Shown here: piece after piece, positions 46,789 to 56,180 of the stretch
How the letters are laid out: every line of letters starts with the position of its first letter
Numbering within the stretch: the first letter of the stretch is position 1
From: Clostridium ljungdahlii DSM 13528
GTDB lineage: Bacteria; Bacillota; Clostridia; Clostridiales; Clostridiaceae
Direction: 5' to 3'
NCBI RefSeq assembly: GCF_000143685.1
Contig: NC_014328.1
Span: 4,154,001 to 4,218,000, forward strand
DNA length: 64,000 bases
Translations under genes and position numbers: made by a program
Notes under the pieces: generated by a model
What the model was told of the DNA's origin: nothing
What the model saw: the letters and a program-made list of their open reading frames with translations, nothing else
Database searches by the model: none

Positions 46789-47850
46789 TCACCCCGTTGT
46801 ATTTAATTTTAATGGATAAGTAATTGAAAAAGTAGTCCCCTTATCAACTTCAGAATCTATATTTATATTGTGATTCAACTTTTTTGATATTAATTTACAT
46901 ATATATAGGCCTATACCCGTTGCATTACCTACTTTTCTCCCATTTTCTCCTGTAAAAAATGGTTCAAAGACTCTTTTTATATCATAACCCGGAATTCCAA
47001 TACCTTCATCTCTAATTGTTAACTTTACTTCTTTATTATCTAAATATATATTAAAATATACATATTTCTTTTGTCTGCTATCTCCAGAATACTTAATAGC
47101 ATTCGATATTATTTGTTCAAGCATAAACTTATTCCATTTTTTATCTGTAATAATTAATATTTTTTCATAATTAAATTCTATTTTAGGGAAAACATTATTA
47201 TAAATAAACTGGTTTTTCTTACTATTGATAACTTCTTTTAATAATAAAACAAAATCTACCTCTTGAGGATCATAATCTTTAGAAAAACTATTTAATCTAT
47301 CAATGTTTAGGATTTGATCTAAACCGCTTTTAACTTTATCATTTTCTTCTCTTATATCCAAGAATAATCTTAATATATCTGTTTGGTTTATTGTGGAATT
47401 TTCATTACTATATTTTATTCCTTTAGCAGCTTTTTGAACAACAAGATCAATTATTGAAGTGGGCGTCTTTATATTATGAATCCATTGGGATAAGAAGTAT
47501 TTATTATCTGCATTTTGTGCATAAATTGTACTTATCTTATTTGTATAGTTTTCATGAATTTTAAATATAGTTTTAGCTATTTCTTTCTGTTCATTTGTTT
47601 TTGGATTTAAATCAAAGTATCTACTTTCTATACCTTCATTAAAGCTTCTATTGAACCTATAATATTTAATCCATTCATTAAATATTATAAATACATATAT
47701 TATTATAGATATAAATAAAGGGTATATCACATCACTTTTGTTACTTATCAAATAACCATAAAAAAGAATTAAAATTGTATTAAGGAAATACCCAACAGTA
47801 AATGCTAATTTATCTTTTAAAAAGTTTACTAATACTTTTTTATTATCCAT
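46789..47850 (-). CDS. BceS-like intramembrane-sensing histidine kinase
   Basis: This 353-residue kinase has two close N-terminal helices (about 14-33 and 38-58) with almost no external loop, typical of kinases that sense through an ABC transporter. The histidine box is QWIHNIKTPTSIID near residue 123. The ATPase has N box EQIISNAIKYS, DEGIGIPGYD, and GNATGIGLYI. It lies 1 nt after the regulator and overlaps the ATPase start region. Confidence 0.9.
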   Translation of the reverse strand: MDNKKVLVNFLKDKLAFTVGYFLNTILILFYGYLISNKSDVIYPLFISIIIYVFIIFNEWIKYYRFNRSFNEGIESRYFDLNPKTNEQKEIAKTIFKIHENYTNKISTIYAQNADNKYFLSQWIHNIKTPTSIIDLVVQKAAKGIKYSNENSTINQTDILRLFLDIREENDKVKSGLDQILNIDRLNSFSKDYDPQEVDFVLLLKEVINSKKNQFIYNNVFPKIEFNYEKILIITDKKWNKFMLEQIISNAIKYSGDSRQKKYVYFNIYLDNKEVKLTIRDEGIGIPGYDIKRVFEPFFTGENGRKVGNATGIGLYICKLISKKLNHNINIDSEVDKGTTFSITYPLKLNTTG

Positions 47851-47851
47851 A

Positions 47852-48550
47852 CTAATTCCCCTTATTTGCAGTTGTGTGGAATATATATCCTACACCTCGC
47901 TTGGTTGATATAGCTTCACTAACACCCAATTTTTTAAGTTTATTTCTTATTCTCGTTATATTTACTGTTAAAGTGTTATCATCTACAAAAAAGGAATCAT
48001 CCCAAAGTTCTTCCAGAAGTTCTTCCCTACTGACTATTTTATTTTCATTTTTAATAAGCATATTTAATAGCTTGAACTCATTTTTGCTAAGTTCAAGTTC
48101 AATCTGATTATAAAATATCTTAAAAGTGTCTTTATTAAGTTTAATGCCTCCATCACTTTCAAGTATATTTGATTCATTTGCATATTCACCATATACCCTT
48201 CTTATTCCAGCTTGTATCTTAGCTAGCAAAAAATCAAAGTTAAAAGGTTTTACAATATAATCATCGGCTCCTAACTCAATCCCTCGTATTTGTTCTTCAT
48301 CACTGCTTCTTGAAGAAATAATAATTACAGGTATTTTTGATACTCTTCTAAAAGTTTTACATAATTGAAAACCATCATAATAAGGCAAATTTATATCTAA
48401 AAGAACTAAATCAGCATTTGATTTTTCTAACTCAGTATCTACATTTTTAAAATCTTGTATATTAACGACTTCATATTTATATCTTTGAAGATACTCTGTT
48501 ATAAGGTCATTTAATTTAATATCATCTTCAACAACAAGTATCTTATACAA
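47852..48550 (-). CDS. OmpR-family response regulator, BceR-like
   Basis: This 232-residue regulator has a receiver with EDD at 8-10, phospho-acceptor Asp in LLDINLPYYDG near residue 52 and Lys in IVKPFNFD. A winged-helix domain follows (VSREELLEELW, VDDNTLTVNITRIRNKL). The start is TTG 48550, 8 nt after GGAGG; no ATG is available there. It heads the regulator-kinase-ATPase-permease operon. Confidence 0.9.
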   Translation of the reverse strand: MYKILVVEDDIKLNDLITEYLQRYKYEVVNIQDFKNVDTELEKSNADLVLLDINLPYYDGFQLCKTFRRVSKIPVIIISSRSSDEEQIRGIELGADDYIVKPFNFDFLLAKIQAGIRRVYGEYANESNILESDGGIKLNKDTFKIFYNQIELELSKNEFKLLNMLIKNENKIVSREELLEELWDDSFFVDDNTLTVNITRIRNKLKKLGVSEAISTKRGVGYIFHTTANKGN

Positions 48551-48567
48551 AGCAATTTCCTCCTTCT

Positions 48568-48605
48568 AAAATTATGCTATAGTAATTTTAATATAGCATA
48601 ATTTT
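48568..48605. promoter_or_regulatory. Inverted repeat upstream of the BceR-like gene
   Basis: AAAATTATGCTATA and TATAGCATAATTTT are 14-bp perfect arms with a 10-nt spacer, ending just before the ribosome binding site. It may be a binding site for the regulator or an attenuator. Confidence 0.5.
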
Positions 48606-48646
48606 ATTTGGGAGAAAAGCTAGGTTGAAATTTTGATATTTTTTAA

Positions 48647-50644
48647 CTAAAATTTAAATCCTAAGAGATTCCAGTAATTTAGATACAGAGTAAAAGCTAA
48701 AAATATACAGTAAATTAATATATTGGGTATAATTGTGCCTAAATTAGATTTTTTATTATGCCAATATAAGCATATTGATATTATTAATCCAAAAGTAAGT
48801 ATGGTAGTTATTATTGGGATCATTAACAGATATATAGCTGCCTTAGGCAATTCTGTTAAGAAAATCAAGGATGATAATAAAGTAATACATTCTTTAGCCA
48901 TGCCAATTAAAAAAACTACATTCAAAATGCAAATAAAAGCTATAGCCCATCTATGATATTTAAAAATTAGAGGCTTTTTGTTGTTTCTATTTTTAAGATT
49001 GAATAGTATCATGGCAATAGCCATAGACAAAAATAATACTAAAAAAAACACGAAAATAATTTTATGCAATGTAGGATTCTCATACCAGTGAATTTTATTC
49101 ATAACATCATTTGAACCAGCATTAAGCATATAAGATATCTTCCCTTGCTTATTTGCTATAAAGGTAAGACTATTTCCCATAACATTTTTAAAAAGTAAAG
49201 GGGATGTTTCTTTGTAAGCATCTTGTTGTCCATTAGGGTATTGTATAATCAATGTATCCTTAGTACTTTTTACATTTATAGGCTGAGACATTAACATCAA
49301 TAACTTTCCTATTTCTCCTCTTGGATACCTGCTAGGAATATAAGCACCTTCCAAATTTTTTAAGTTGCTTTTATTGAAGTTAGCTGTATTATTCATATTT
49401 GCCTGCGGCTTAGTTTGAGGATAGTATCTATTCATAAATTGTCCAGCTACGTCACCACAAATTTTGGCTCCATTGTCACCATTAGTTGATATAAAAAAAC
49501 CTACATTGCTGCCTGGTATTAAATATAACATACTATGAAAACCATAATCATCTCCACCTTGACCAAGTACTCTTGTACCATTTATATAATTTTCCGCAAA
49601 TCCATAGCACATGCATGGTATATTTTTATCTAATGGAAAATGTTTTTTATGTATATCTTCTATGGAGGCTTTGCTCAATATAGAAGTATTATCATAAGTG
49701 CCGTTATTTAAATGCGCAATCATAAATTTACTCATATCATCTGCTGTAGTTTTTAAGCCTCCTGCTGGTAAAAAGGTATTTCCATACATAGGTACTTTTT
49801 TGTAAACTCCATTTTTATAATCATAGCCTTGTGATAAATTAGCTAGTGTTTTCTTATCAAAGACAAAGCTGCTGTCATTCATATGGAGAGGTTTTAATAT
49901 GTTATCTTCCATATACTTATCAAAAGTAGTGCCTGATACACTTTCAACTGCATATCCAGCTACAGCCATACCATAATTACTATACTGTATTGCTTCACCT
50001 GGTTCTCGAATTATAGGACGAATACGAGCTGTTAAGGTATCTTTAAATGGTTTTTCCTGGTGATAGTTATCTAGTTCTGATTCTCCTATAATCCTTTCAT
50101 CAAAACCACCTGTATGAGTTAAGAGATTATCAAGAGTAACAGGCTTAGAAAAGTTATCCTTTATCTGAAAGCCTTTTAAATAATTATTTACATTTTCATT
50201 TAAGTTTATTTTACCTTTTTCTTTAAGCTGCATAACAGCTGTAGCGGTAAAAAGCTTAGAAATGGAAGCAGCTCTAAAAACTGTTGTTTTAGGGTTAACT
50301 GGTGTTTTTTTATCTATGTCAGAATATCCATATCCTTTTTCAAAAAGTACATGATTATCTTTAACAACAGATAAAACAGCTCCTGGTACATTAAATCTTC
50401 TTAATTCTTGGTTAAAAATAGTATCAGCAAATTTTTGTACATTGTCTTTGTTTAAAGTTTCTGTAGAACTACTGTTTAACAAAGGTGCTGAAAATTCTTT
50501 CTTATTTTCTTTTGCTGAAACAGTTGCGTTACTATTAACAATATAGCGAAAGCTACATATTGAAGCGCATAGCGTTGGGAAAATATATGCAACAAGCGAA
50601 AAACAAATTATAAATCTTTTAATATAAGTAATAAGTTTTTTCAT
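48647..50644 (-). CDS. Beta-lactamase-fold serine hydrolase with C-terminal membrane helices (paralog 1)
   Basis: This 665-residue exported protein has a signal/anchor helix (residues 8-32). The class C beta-lactamase/penicillin-binding-protein-like domain has the catalytic SxxK as FRAASISKLFTAT near residue 127, the YSN triad as IQYSNYGM near 216, and GQGGDDYGFHS near 355 in the third-motif position. The C-terminal 130 residues carry about four helices. Members act as peptidases or esterases on cell-wall or peptide substrates. It starts at ATG 50644 after AAGGAGG. It is divergent from and paralogous to the next gene. Confidence 0.85.
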   Translation of the reverse strand: MKKLITYIKRFIICFSLVAYIFPTLCASICSFRYIVNSNATVSAKENKKEFSAPLLNSSSTETLNKDNVQKFADTIFNQELRRFNVPGAVLSVVKDNHVLFEKGYGYSDIDKKTPVNPKTTVFRAASISKLFTATAVMQLKEKGKINLNENVNNYLKGFQIKDNFSKPVTLDNLLTHTGGFDERIIGESELDNYHQEKPFKDTLTARIRPIIREPGEAIQYSNYGMAVAGYAVESVSGTTFDKYMEDNILKPLHMNDSSFVFDKKTLANLSQGYDYKNGVYKKVPMYGNTFLPAGGLKTTADDMSKFMIAHLNNGTYDNTSILSKASIEDIHKKHFPLDKNIPCMCYGFAENYINGTRVLGQGGDDYGFHSMLYLIPGSNVGFFISTNGDNGAKICGDVAGQFMNRYYPQTKPQANMNNTANFNKSNLKNLEGAYIPSRYPRGEIGKLLMLMSQPINVKSTKDTLIIQYPNGQQDAYKETSPLLFKNVMGNSLTFIANKQGKISYMLNAGSNDVMNKIHWYENPTLHKIIFVFFLVLFLSMAIAMILFNLKNRNNKKPLIFKYHRWAIAFICILNVVFLIGMAKECITLLSSLIFLTELPKAAIYLLMIPIITTILTFGLIISICLYWHNKKSNLGTIIPNILIYCIFLAFTLYLNYWNLLGFKF

Positions 50645-50752
50645 TATTAGTAACCTCCTTAAACTTCTTAAGTTGACATTTTCTCTTCACATTTCATCAG
50701 ATAAATAAATTTTATATGAATTAAGAAAAGCAACAAATCGATTTATATAAAA

Positions 50753-50776
50753 AAACCTTACAATTTTGTAAGGTTT
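50753..50776. promoter_or_regulatory. Palindrome between the divergent hydrolase genes
   Basis: AAAACCTTACAA is followed directly by TTGTAAGGTTTT. The site sits between two divergent start regions, where a terminator is not expected, so it may be a shared operator; U tracts on both sides also allow a terminator. Confidence 0.45.
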
Positions 50777-50917
50777 TACTGTTTTCAAAGGTTAGTTTTG
50801 ATATTATTCTTTAGAAAAAATATATAAAAGCTTAAAATTTTCGTAAGAAAAAAGTTAAAATTAAAAATGTATATTCAGGTAAGATTTAACTATAAAAAAG
50901 TTAAGGAGTTGAATCTT

Positions 50918-52873
50918 GTGAATATAAGTTTAAAGAGAGTAATTGGCATATTATTAATTGTAATCTTAGCTTCAGTAGGATTAAGTAATAACCTTAATAT
51001 AGGTGAAGTAAAGGCTGAAGGAAAATTAAGTAAAACACATGGAAATATAAATAATACTCAAGACATTAAGAATTTTATGAATAATTATTTCAGTGAAAAA
51101 ATGAAAAAGTATTCCGTGCCGGGAGTATCAGTTGTTGTAGTTAAAGATAATAAAGAAATGTTTAAGAAGGGGTATGGATATAGTAATTTGGAATCTAAAA
51201 CTCCAGTTGATCCAGATAAAACAAGATTTCCAGCAGGTTCTGTAAGCAAGTTGTTTACAGCAACGGCTATAATGCAGTTATATGAAGAAGGAAAAATTGA
51301 TTTAGATAAAAATGTTAATGATTATATAAGTCCATATAAAGTAATTAATAAATATGATAAGCCTGTTACATGCAGAAATATGCTAACTCATTCAAGTGGA
51401 CTTGATGAAGAAAGTGAACTTAATGTATCTACCACAGATGTGAATTCAATAAAACCACAGGAATATTATTTTGATACTCATTCTCTTAAAGTTGTTACAG
51501 AACCAAATACTGTTTGTAGATATTCAAATATTGGATATAACCTTCTAGGGTATATAGTAGAAAAAACTTCTGGAATAAGCTATGAGAAGTATGTAGAAGA
51601 AAAAATATTAAAACCTTTAAATATGAGTAATAGCTCAGTTAGATTAAAAAGCGGTAGTACTTCTGCAGGTTATGTATATGATAATGATAAGTATGTTGAA
51701 ACTCCATTTGCATACCAATACACTTCAGGTTCATCTGGAATAATTGCGACAGCTAAAGATATGGAAAATTTCATTATAGAAAATTTAAATAATGGTAAAT
51801 TTAATGATAATAATATTTTAAATCAAAAGACACTAGCAATGATGCATGACAAACAATTTTCTAATTCAAAATTCTTACCGGGAATTGGATTTGGATTCAT
51901 TAGAAGTTATAGAAATGGGCATGAAATAATAAAACATGAGGGAGGTTTACCTGGATATACTACTACATTATTTTTAATTTCAAAAGAGAATTTAGGAATA
52001 TATGTTGCAACTAATACATTAGGTGCACTTCCGTTTAATTTTGAAGAGGAATTTCTGAATTATTTTTATCCTGAAAATAGTAATAATTTTAGTGCGGCTA
52101 AGAAAAATGCAAACAAAGATTATAGTAAATATGATGGAACTTATAGAAGTTATGATGGAACTTCAAAAAATAATATTATGAAATTAAATGTATTGTTTGA
52201 TCCTACAATGGATATGAAAATTAAAGATAATAAAGATGGTACATTAACACTTCATGAATTTACACCAGCTAAAGAAGAAATTACAACTACACTTGTTGAA
52301 GTAAAAAATGGAGTATTTCTAAGACAAGATGGAAGAGGAAAATTTGCTTTTAGAACTGATAAGGAAGGAAAGGTAACTTATGCATTTAACGACATAAGTG
52401 AGAATTCCTTTGAGAAAGTCAATTTTTATAATGAGAGAGAATTTATTATGTCTGTTTTAAGTATTTCAATAATTATGTTTATTATAAATCCAATTTTATT
52501 TGTAATATTGTTCATTAGAAGAAAAAGCAAAAAATGCAAAGAGCCTAAAAAAATCAGATCTATAAAGGTTCTTAAGCTGCTGAACATAATTATAGAAGTT
52601 TTTAATATTGTTGGAGTATTAGGAGCAGTGAGTTTAGAAATGATGATGATTAATAATTATGATTTTAGCTTCAAATATTTACTTTACTTTTTCTTAACCT
52701 TATTAATTGTATCAACTGTAATTATTCCTTTTAGTTTAGCTCTATTGGTTTATTCTTTAGTCAAGAAAAATGGATCGATAAAAGCAAGAGGGTATTATAT
52801 ATTTTTAAATATAACAAATTTAGCTTTTATATGGATTTTATATTACTTCAATTTTTTAGGTTATAAAATATAA
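50918..52873 (+). CDS. Beta-lactamase-fold serine hydrolase with C-terminal membrane helices (paralog 2)
   Basis: This 651-residue paralog of the divergent gene has a signal helix (VIGILLIVILASVGLS), the catalytic SxxK in PAGSVSKLFTATAIMQL near residue 105, YSN in CRYSNIGYNLLGY near 204, and HEGGLPGYTT in the third-motif position. Four helices lie at the C-terminus and the two proteins even share the ending LNYWNLLGFKF/LYYFNFLGYKI pattern. GTG 50918 follows AAGGAG at 9 nt; the in-frame ATG at 50867 has no ribosome binding site. Confidence 0.85.
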   Translation: MNISLKRVIGILLIVILASVGLSNNLNIGEVKAEGKLSKTHGNINNTQDIKNFMNNYFSEKMKKYSVPGVSVVVVKDNKEMFKKGYGYSNLESKTPVDPDKTRFPAGSVSKLFTATAIMQLYEEGKIDLDKNVNDYISPYKVINKYDKPVTCRNMLTHSSGLDEESELNVSTTDVNSIKPQEYYFDTHSLKVVTEPNTVCRYSNIGYNLLGYIVEKTSGISYEKYVEEKILKPLNMSNSSVRLKSGSTSAGYVYDNDKYVETPFAYQYTSGSSGIIATAKDMENFIIENLNNGKFNDNNILNQKTLAMMHDKQFSNSKFLPGIGFGFIRSYRNGHEIIKHEGGLPGYTTTLFLISKENLGIYVATNTLGALPFNFEEEFLNYFYPENSNNFSAAKKNANKDYSKYDGTYRSYDGTSKNNIMKLNVLFDPTMDMKIKDNKDGTLTLHEFTPAKEEITTTLVEVKNGVFLRQDGRGKFAFRTDKEGKVTYAFNDISENSFEKVNFYNEREFIMSVLSISIIMFIINPILFVILFIRRKSKKCKEPKKIRSIKVLKLLNIIIEVFNIVGVLGAVSLEMMMINNYDFSFKYLLYFFLTLLIVSTVIIPFSLALLVYSLVKKNGSIKARGYYIFLNITNLAFIWILYYFNFLGYKI

Positions 52874-53022
52874 TAACATACTGTAATAATTGAATTTTGT
52901 GCAATAAAATAGTTTATATATTCAACTTGTTTTTCCTTTTTAATAATAGATATATAGACTATTTCTTGTTATGGTTATATATAGTAAAATGTTATTATAT
53001 TTAAAGATTTGGAGATGATAAT

Positions 53023-53718
53023 ATTTTTAATATATTAATTATAGATGATGAAGCCGAAATAGTTGAACTTATGGAAGTATACTTGATTAATGAAGGATAT
53101 AAGGTTTTCAAAGCTTATAATGGTATTGATGGAATTAAAATAATAAATGAAGAGAATATTCATCTCGTCATTTTAGACATAATGATGCCAGGTATAGATG
53201 GTTATCAAGTATGTATGAAAATCCGAAAAGATTATAATATACCAATAATAATGCTTAGTGCTAAAAGTCAGGACATGGACAAGATACAAGGATTGTCAAT
53301 TGGAGCAGATGACTATATGACAAAGCCATTTAACCCCATGGAACTTATTGCTAGAGTTAAATCTCAAATAAGGAGATATATTTTTTTAAATGAAAAAAGC
53401 AATAAAACTAGTGATACTGATATTGTTGAATTTAAAGATATAACTATAAATAGAAAAAATCATAAAGTATGTAAGTTAGGTACAGAGTTAAAGTTGACCC
53501 CAATAGAATATGAGATTTTGCTATTATTAGCGAATAATTTAGGGAAAGTATTTAGTGCTGAGGAAATATTTAAGGAAATTTGGAAAGAAAAATACCTTGA
53601 GGGAAATAATACTGTTATGGTTCATATGTGGAGGCTCAGAGAAAAGGTAGAACAGAATCCAAAGGAGCCAAAAATAATAGAAACAGTATGGGGAGTTGGA
53701 TATAAAATTGAGGAGTAG
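53023..53718 (+). CDS. OmpR-family response regulator (VanR-like), apparent ATT start
   Basis: The full receiver reads FNILIIDDEAEIVELMEVYL, with the acidic pair DDE, phospho-acceptor Asp in LVILDIMMPGIDG and Lys in MTKPFNPM. The winged helix contains LTPIEYEILLLLANN and NTVMVHMWRLREKV. In frame upstream of ATG 53071 there is no ATG, GTG or TTG before the conserved receiver strand begins. ATT 53023 lies 8 nt after GGAG and restores the normal 231-residue length. Starting at ATG 53071 would delete beta strand 1 and the acidic pair. Confidence 0.8.
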   Translation: MFNILIIDDEAEIVELMEVYLINEGYKVFKAYNGIDGIKIINEENIHLVILDIMMPGIDGYQVCMKIRKDYNIPIIMLSAKSQDMDKIQGLSIGADDYMTKPFNPMELIARVKSQIRRYIFLNEKSNKTSDTDIVEFKDITINRKNHKVCKLGTELKLTPIEYEILLLLANNLGKVFSAEEIFKEIWKEKYLEGNNTVMVHMWRLREKVEQNPKEPKIIETVWGVGYKIEE

Positions 53719-54799
53719 AAGTATAAAATACAATATAATTATTAACCTCTTTTTTAGTGGGGTACAAGCATTTGCAATTACCATGTTAATATTTATTTCA
53801 GGTTTTGGAATACTACATATTTTATCTTATGACCTTTATGTAAGTTTTGCAATTGCTTATAACAATAGCAGGATAGTTGGGACAATTTGCACCTTAGTGA
53901 TTTTTTTCATATTTATATGTTTGGCATGCTCTATATTTATAAAAAAAATGAATAAAATTACAGATTATATAGAAGAAATTTCGAGAGTCTTGAATTTATT
54001 GGCTGAAGGTAATATGGAAGTAACTATTCCTATTAGAAGAAAAGATGAACTTGGAACTTTAGCGAGTGATGTAAATAAAATGGCTTACGATTTAAATGAA
54101 TTAATGAAAAAGGAGAGGCAATGGGAAAATCAGAAGAACAATTTGATTACTAATTTATCACATGATTTAAGAACTCCATTGACTTCAATTCTGGGATTTT
54201 TAGAGCTAATAGGAAAAGGTACTAATAATAATGAAAAGTTAAAACATTACTGCAATATTTCATTAGAAAAAGCTAAAAAATTGAAAAGTTCCATAGATCA
54301 GCTTTTTGAATTTGCTAAAATAAATAATATGGATTTGAAGTTAAATAAAACTGAAATAGGCATAGAAGAATTAATTGAACAGGTAACTATGGGATTTATA
54401 CCATCTTTTGAAGATAACAATATGGAATATAGAATAATTTCAAAAAGTAAAGGCTTAAAGGTAAATGCAGATCCTATTTTACTAGCTAGAGCATTTGAAA
54501 ATATAATAAGTAATAGTGTTAAGTATGCTAGTGAAGGAAAATATTTAGATATAATCATAGATAAAGAAAATGATAATGCGATAATTAAGTTTGTGAATTA
54601 TGGAGAAGAAATAAAACAAGAGGATTTAGCAAATTTATTTAATAAATTTTATAGAGTAGAAAAGTCCTGTGACAAAAGAGAAGGAACAGGGTTAGGTTTA
54701 GCAATTGTAAAGACAGTTATGGAATTGCATTCTGGAGAGATAAATATTTCAAGTTCTAAAGAAAAAACACAATTTGAATTTAAATTACCTATTTGTTAA
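53708..54799 (+). CDS. Sensor histidine kinase (VanS-like)
   Basis: This kinase of about 363 residues has two helices (about 12-38 and 60-82), a HAMP linker (IEEISRVLNLLAEGNMEVTI), the histidine box TNLSHDLRTPLTSILGFLEL near residue 152, N box ENIISNSVKYA and GTGLGLAIVKTV. It overlaps the end of the regulator gene. No ATG exists near the start: TTG 53708 is chosen here, with TTG 53696 in the same frame as an alternative and ATA 53723 fitting the GAGGAG spacing. Confidence 0.85.
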   Translation: MRSRSIKYNIIINLFFSGVQAFAITMLIFISGFGILHILSYDLYVSFAIAYNNSRIVGTICTLVIFFIFICLACSIFIKKMNKITDYIEEISRVLNLLAEGNMEVTIPIRRKDELGTLASDVNKMAYDLNELMKKERQWENQKNNLITNLSHDLRTPLTSILGFLELIGKGTNNNEKLKHYCNISLEKAKKLKSSIDQLFEFAKINNMDLKLNKTEIGIEELIEQVTMGFIPSFEDNNMEYRIISKSKGLKVNADPILLARAFENIISNSVKYASEGKYLDIIIDKENDNAIIKFVNYGEEIKQEDLANLFNKFYRVEKSCDKREGTGLGLAIVKTVMELHSGEINISSSKEKTQFEFKLPIC

Positions 54800-54886
54800 A
54801 GAACAATTATAGAATCCTTTTTCTTCTACTATTTTTGAGATATAATTATCCCATTGCTTAGGATATTGCATTGGATTAGCTTTCAT
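54785..54886 (-). other. Short open frame, probable debris
   Basis: A 33-codon frame (MKANPMQYPKQWDNYISKIV and on) overlaps the 3' end of the kinase gene on the other strand. It has a natural-looking composition but no clear ribosome binding site. It is likely the end of a lost gene. Confidence 0.3.
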
Positions 54887-55205
54887 ATCTAAATTTGGTT
54901 TTAGCATATTGTACGGTAAAATTGAAATTACTGATGCTGTAACTCCAATTACATATCATGGATATACAGATGTGTGGAAAGGTTCATATATGGGTTGGTG
55001 GGCAAAATCAAAACATGTAATACCTGATTCAAATTGCATAACAATTGACAAGTTTTAAGGTTTGGAAGATAGATATAAACAAAAGATGTGTTGAAACTTT
55101 TCGTGGATTCAAAAGTAAGATAAGTATAGATATTAGTAAATCAGGTTTACTAATAAAAAATTTGCAAAGTAGGAATGAATATGTCCAATATGGAAAAATT
55201 AAATA
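54887..55205 (+). pseudogene. Gene fragments of unidentified origin
   Basis: One stretch (FGFSILYGKIEITDAVTPIT, ending ITIDKF and TAA 55058) lacks a start. A second in another frame (KRCVETFRGFKSKISIDISK to GKIK and TAA 55205) also lacks one. They are remnants of one or two genes disrupted by deletion. I do not recognise the source. Confidence 0.4.
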
Positions 55206-55266
55206 AGTTAATTTGATTTTTTAGCTTTTTAATTATTATTTAGAAATTAAAATACTAAAATTTATT

Positions 55267-55313
55267 GGGAATGGTTATAGATTTGTATAAAAACTAAATC
55301 TATAACCATTCCC
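55267..55313. terminator. Strong hairpin after the GDSL esterase gene
   Basis: An 18-bp perfect stem starts GGGAATGGTTATAGATTT and closes with AAATCTATAACCATTCCC. It lies just beyond the stop codon of the minus-strand esterase gene; the U tract is weak. Confidence 0.65.
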
Positions 55314-55325
55314 CACTTCATAATT

Positions 55326-56090
55326 TTACTGTAAATAAGGTTTTAAAGCATCTCTCCATACTCTATAACCATCTCCATTTATATGTAATCCACTTACAGT
55401 ATATTTATAAGATAATTTATTTTCATTAGGTAATGTAAAAAGGTGATACAAATCTATGTATTGAACACTTAAGCTTTTACAAAGCTTATTTAAGGATATA
55501 TTTAAATCTATTATTTGTTTTTCACTTGTATTAGTTTTAAACAAATCCTTATTTATTGGAAGAACACTTTCTACATATATTATAGTATTAGGTAAGTCTT
55601 TCTTAATCCTTCCTAATATTTTAGAATAGTTTTTAGTAATTTCATTAGTAGATAGCCCTTTACCGATATCATTTATTCCTATCATAATAAAAATTTTTCG
55701 AGGCTTTAACTTTATAACCTCGCTTAAACGGTTTAAAGCTCCAGAGGTATTATCGCCGCTGATTCCACGATTTAATATATAAGGATTATTTAGTAATTCA
55801 TTCCACTGTCCGATGTCTGTAAGACTGTCCCCTAAAAATACTATTTGGCCTTGTTTATTATCTGAATTTATATACATTGTAACTTTTTGTATGTAATAAT
55901 CAGAATAAGTTTTTTGATCTAAGCTTATATCTCCAACTTTTTTAGGCAGCATTTTATTTTCTGGTACAGCAGTATTACCTAACACTCCTACATTTTTAGA
56001 TGAATGTGAAAAAAGTTTAAGATACATACATAAACACAATATAATAAAAAATATTATTGTGATAATTATTAATAGTTTTTTATTTTTCAT
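55326..56090 (-). CDS. SGNH/GDSL-family esterase, membrane-anchored or secreted
   Basis: This 254-residue protein has an N-terminal hydrophobic helix (LLIIITIIFFIILCLCMYL). The GDSL block is IVFLGDSLTDIGQW near residue 85, followed by ILNRGISGDNTSG, the MIGINDIGKG block and SGLHINGDGYRVWRD with the catalytic Asp/His pair. Members remove acyl groups from lipids, sugars or cell-wall polymers outside the cell. It is located next to the M56/BlaI genes but separated from them by a terminator. Confidence 0.88.
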   Translation of the reverse strand: MKNKKLLIIITIIFFIILCLCMYLKLFSHSSKNVGVLGNTAVPENKMLPKKVGDISLDQKTYSDYYIQKVTMYINSDNKQGQIVFLGDSLTDIGQWNELLNNPYILNRGISGDNTSGALNRLSEVIKLKPRKIFIMIGINDIGKGLSTNEITKNYSKILGRIKKDLPNTIIYVESVLPINKDLFKTNTSEKQIIDLNISLNKLCKSLSVQYIDLYHLFTLPNENKLSYKYTVSGLHINGDGYRVWRDALKPYLQ

Positions 56091-56122
56091 ATATGTCTCC
56101 CATCAAGTATTTAGGCATGATA

Positions 56123-56158
56123 TATAAAGTGTCCCTCAACAAGTGCTGAGAGACACCT
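56123..56158 (-). terminator. Terminator of the blaI-M56 operon
   Basis: On the minus strand GTGTCTCTCA and TGAGGGACAC pair with one mismatch and are followed by TTTATAT. Confidence 0.75.
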
Positions 56159-56180
56159 CATATTAACACCATGTATGTTT

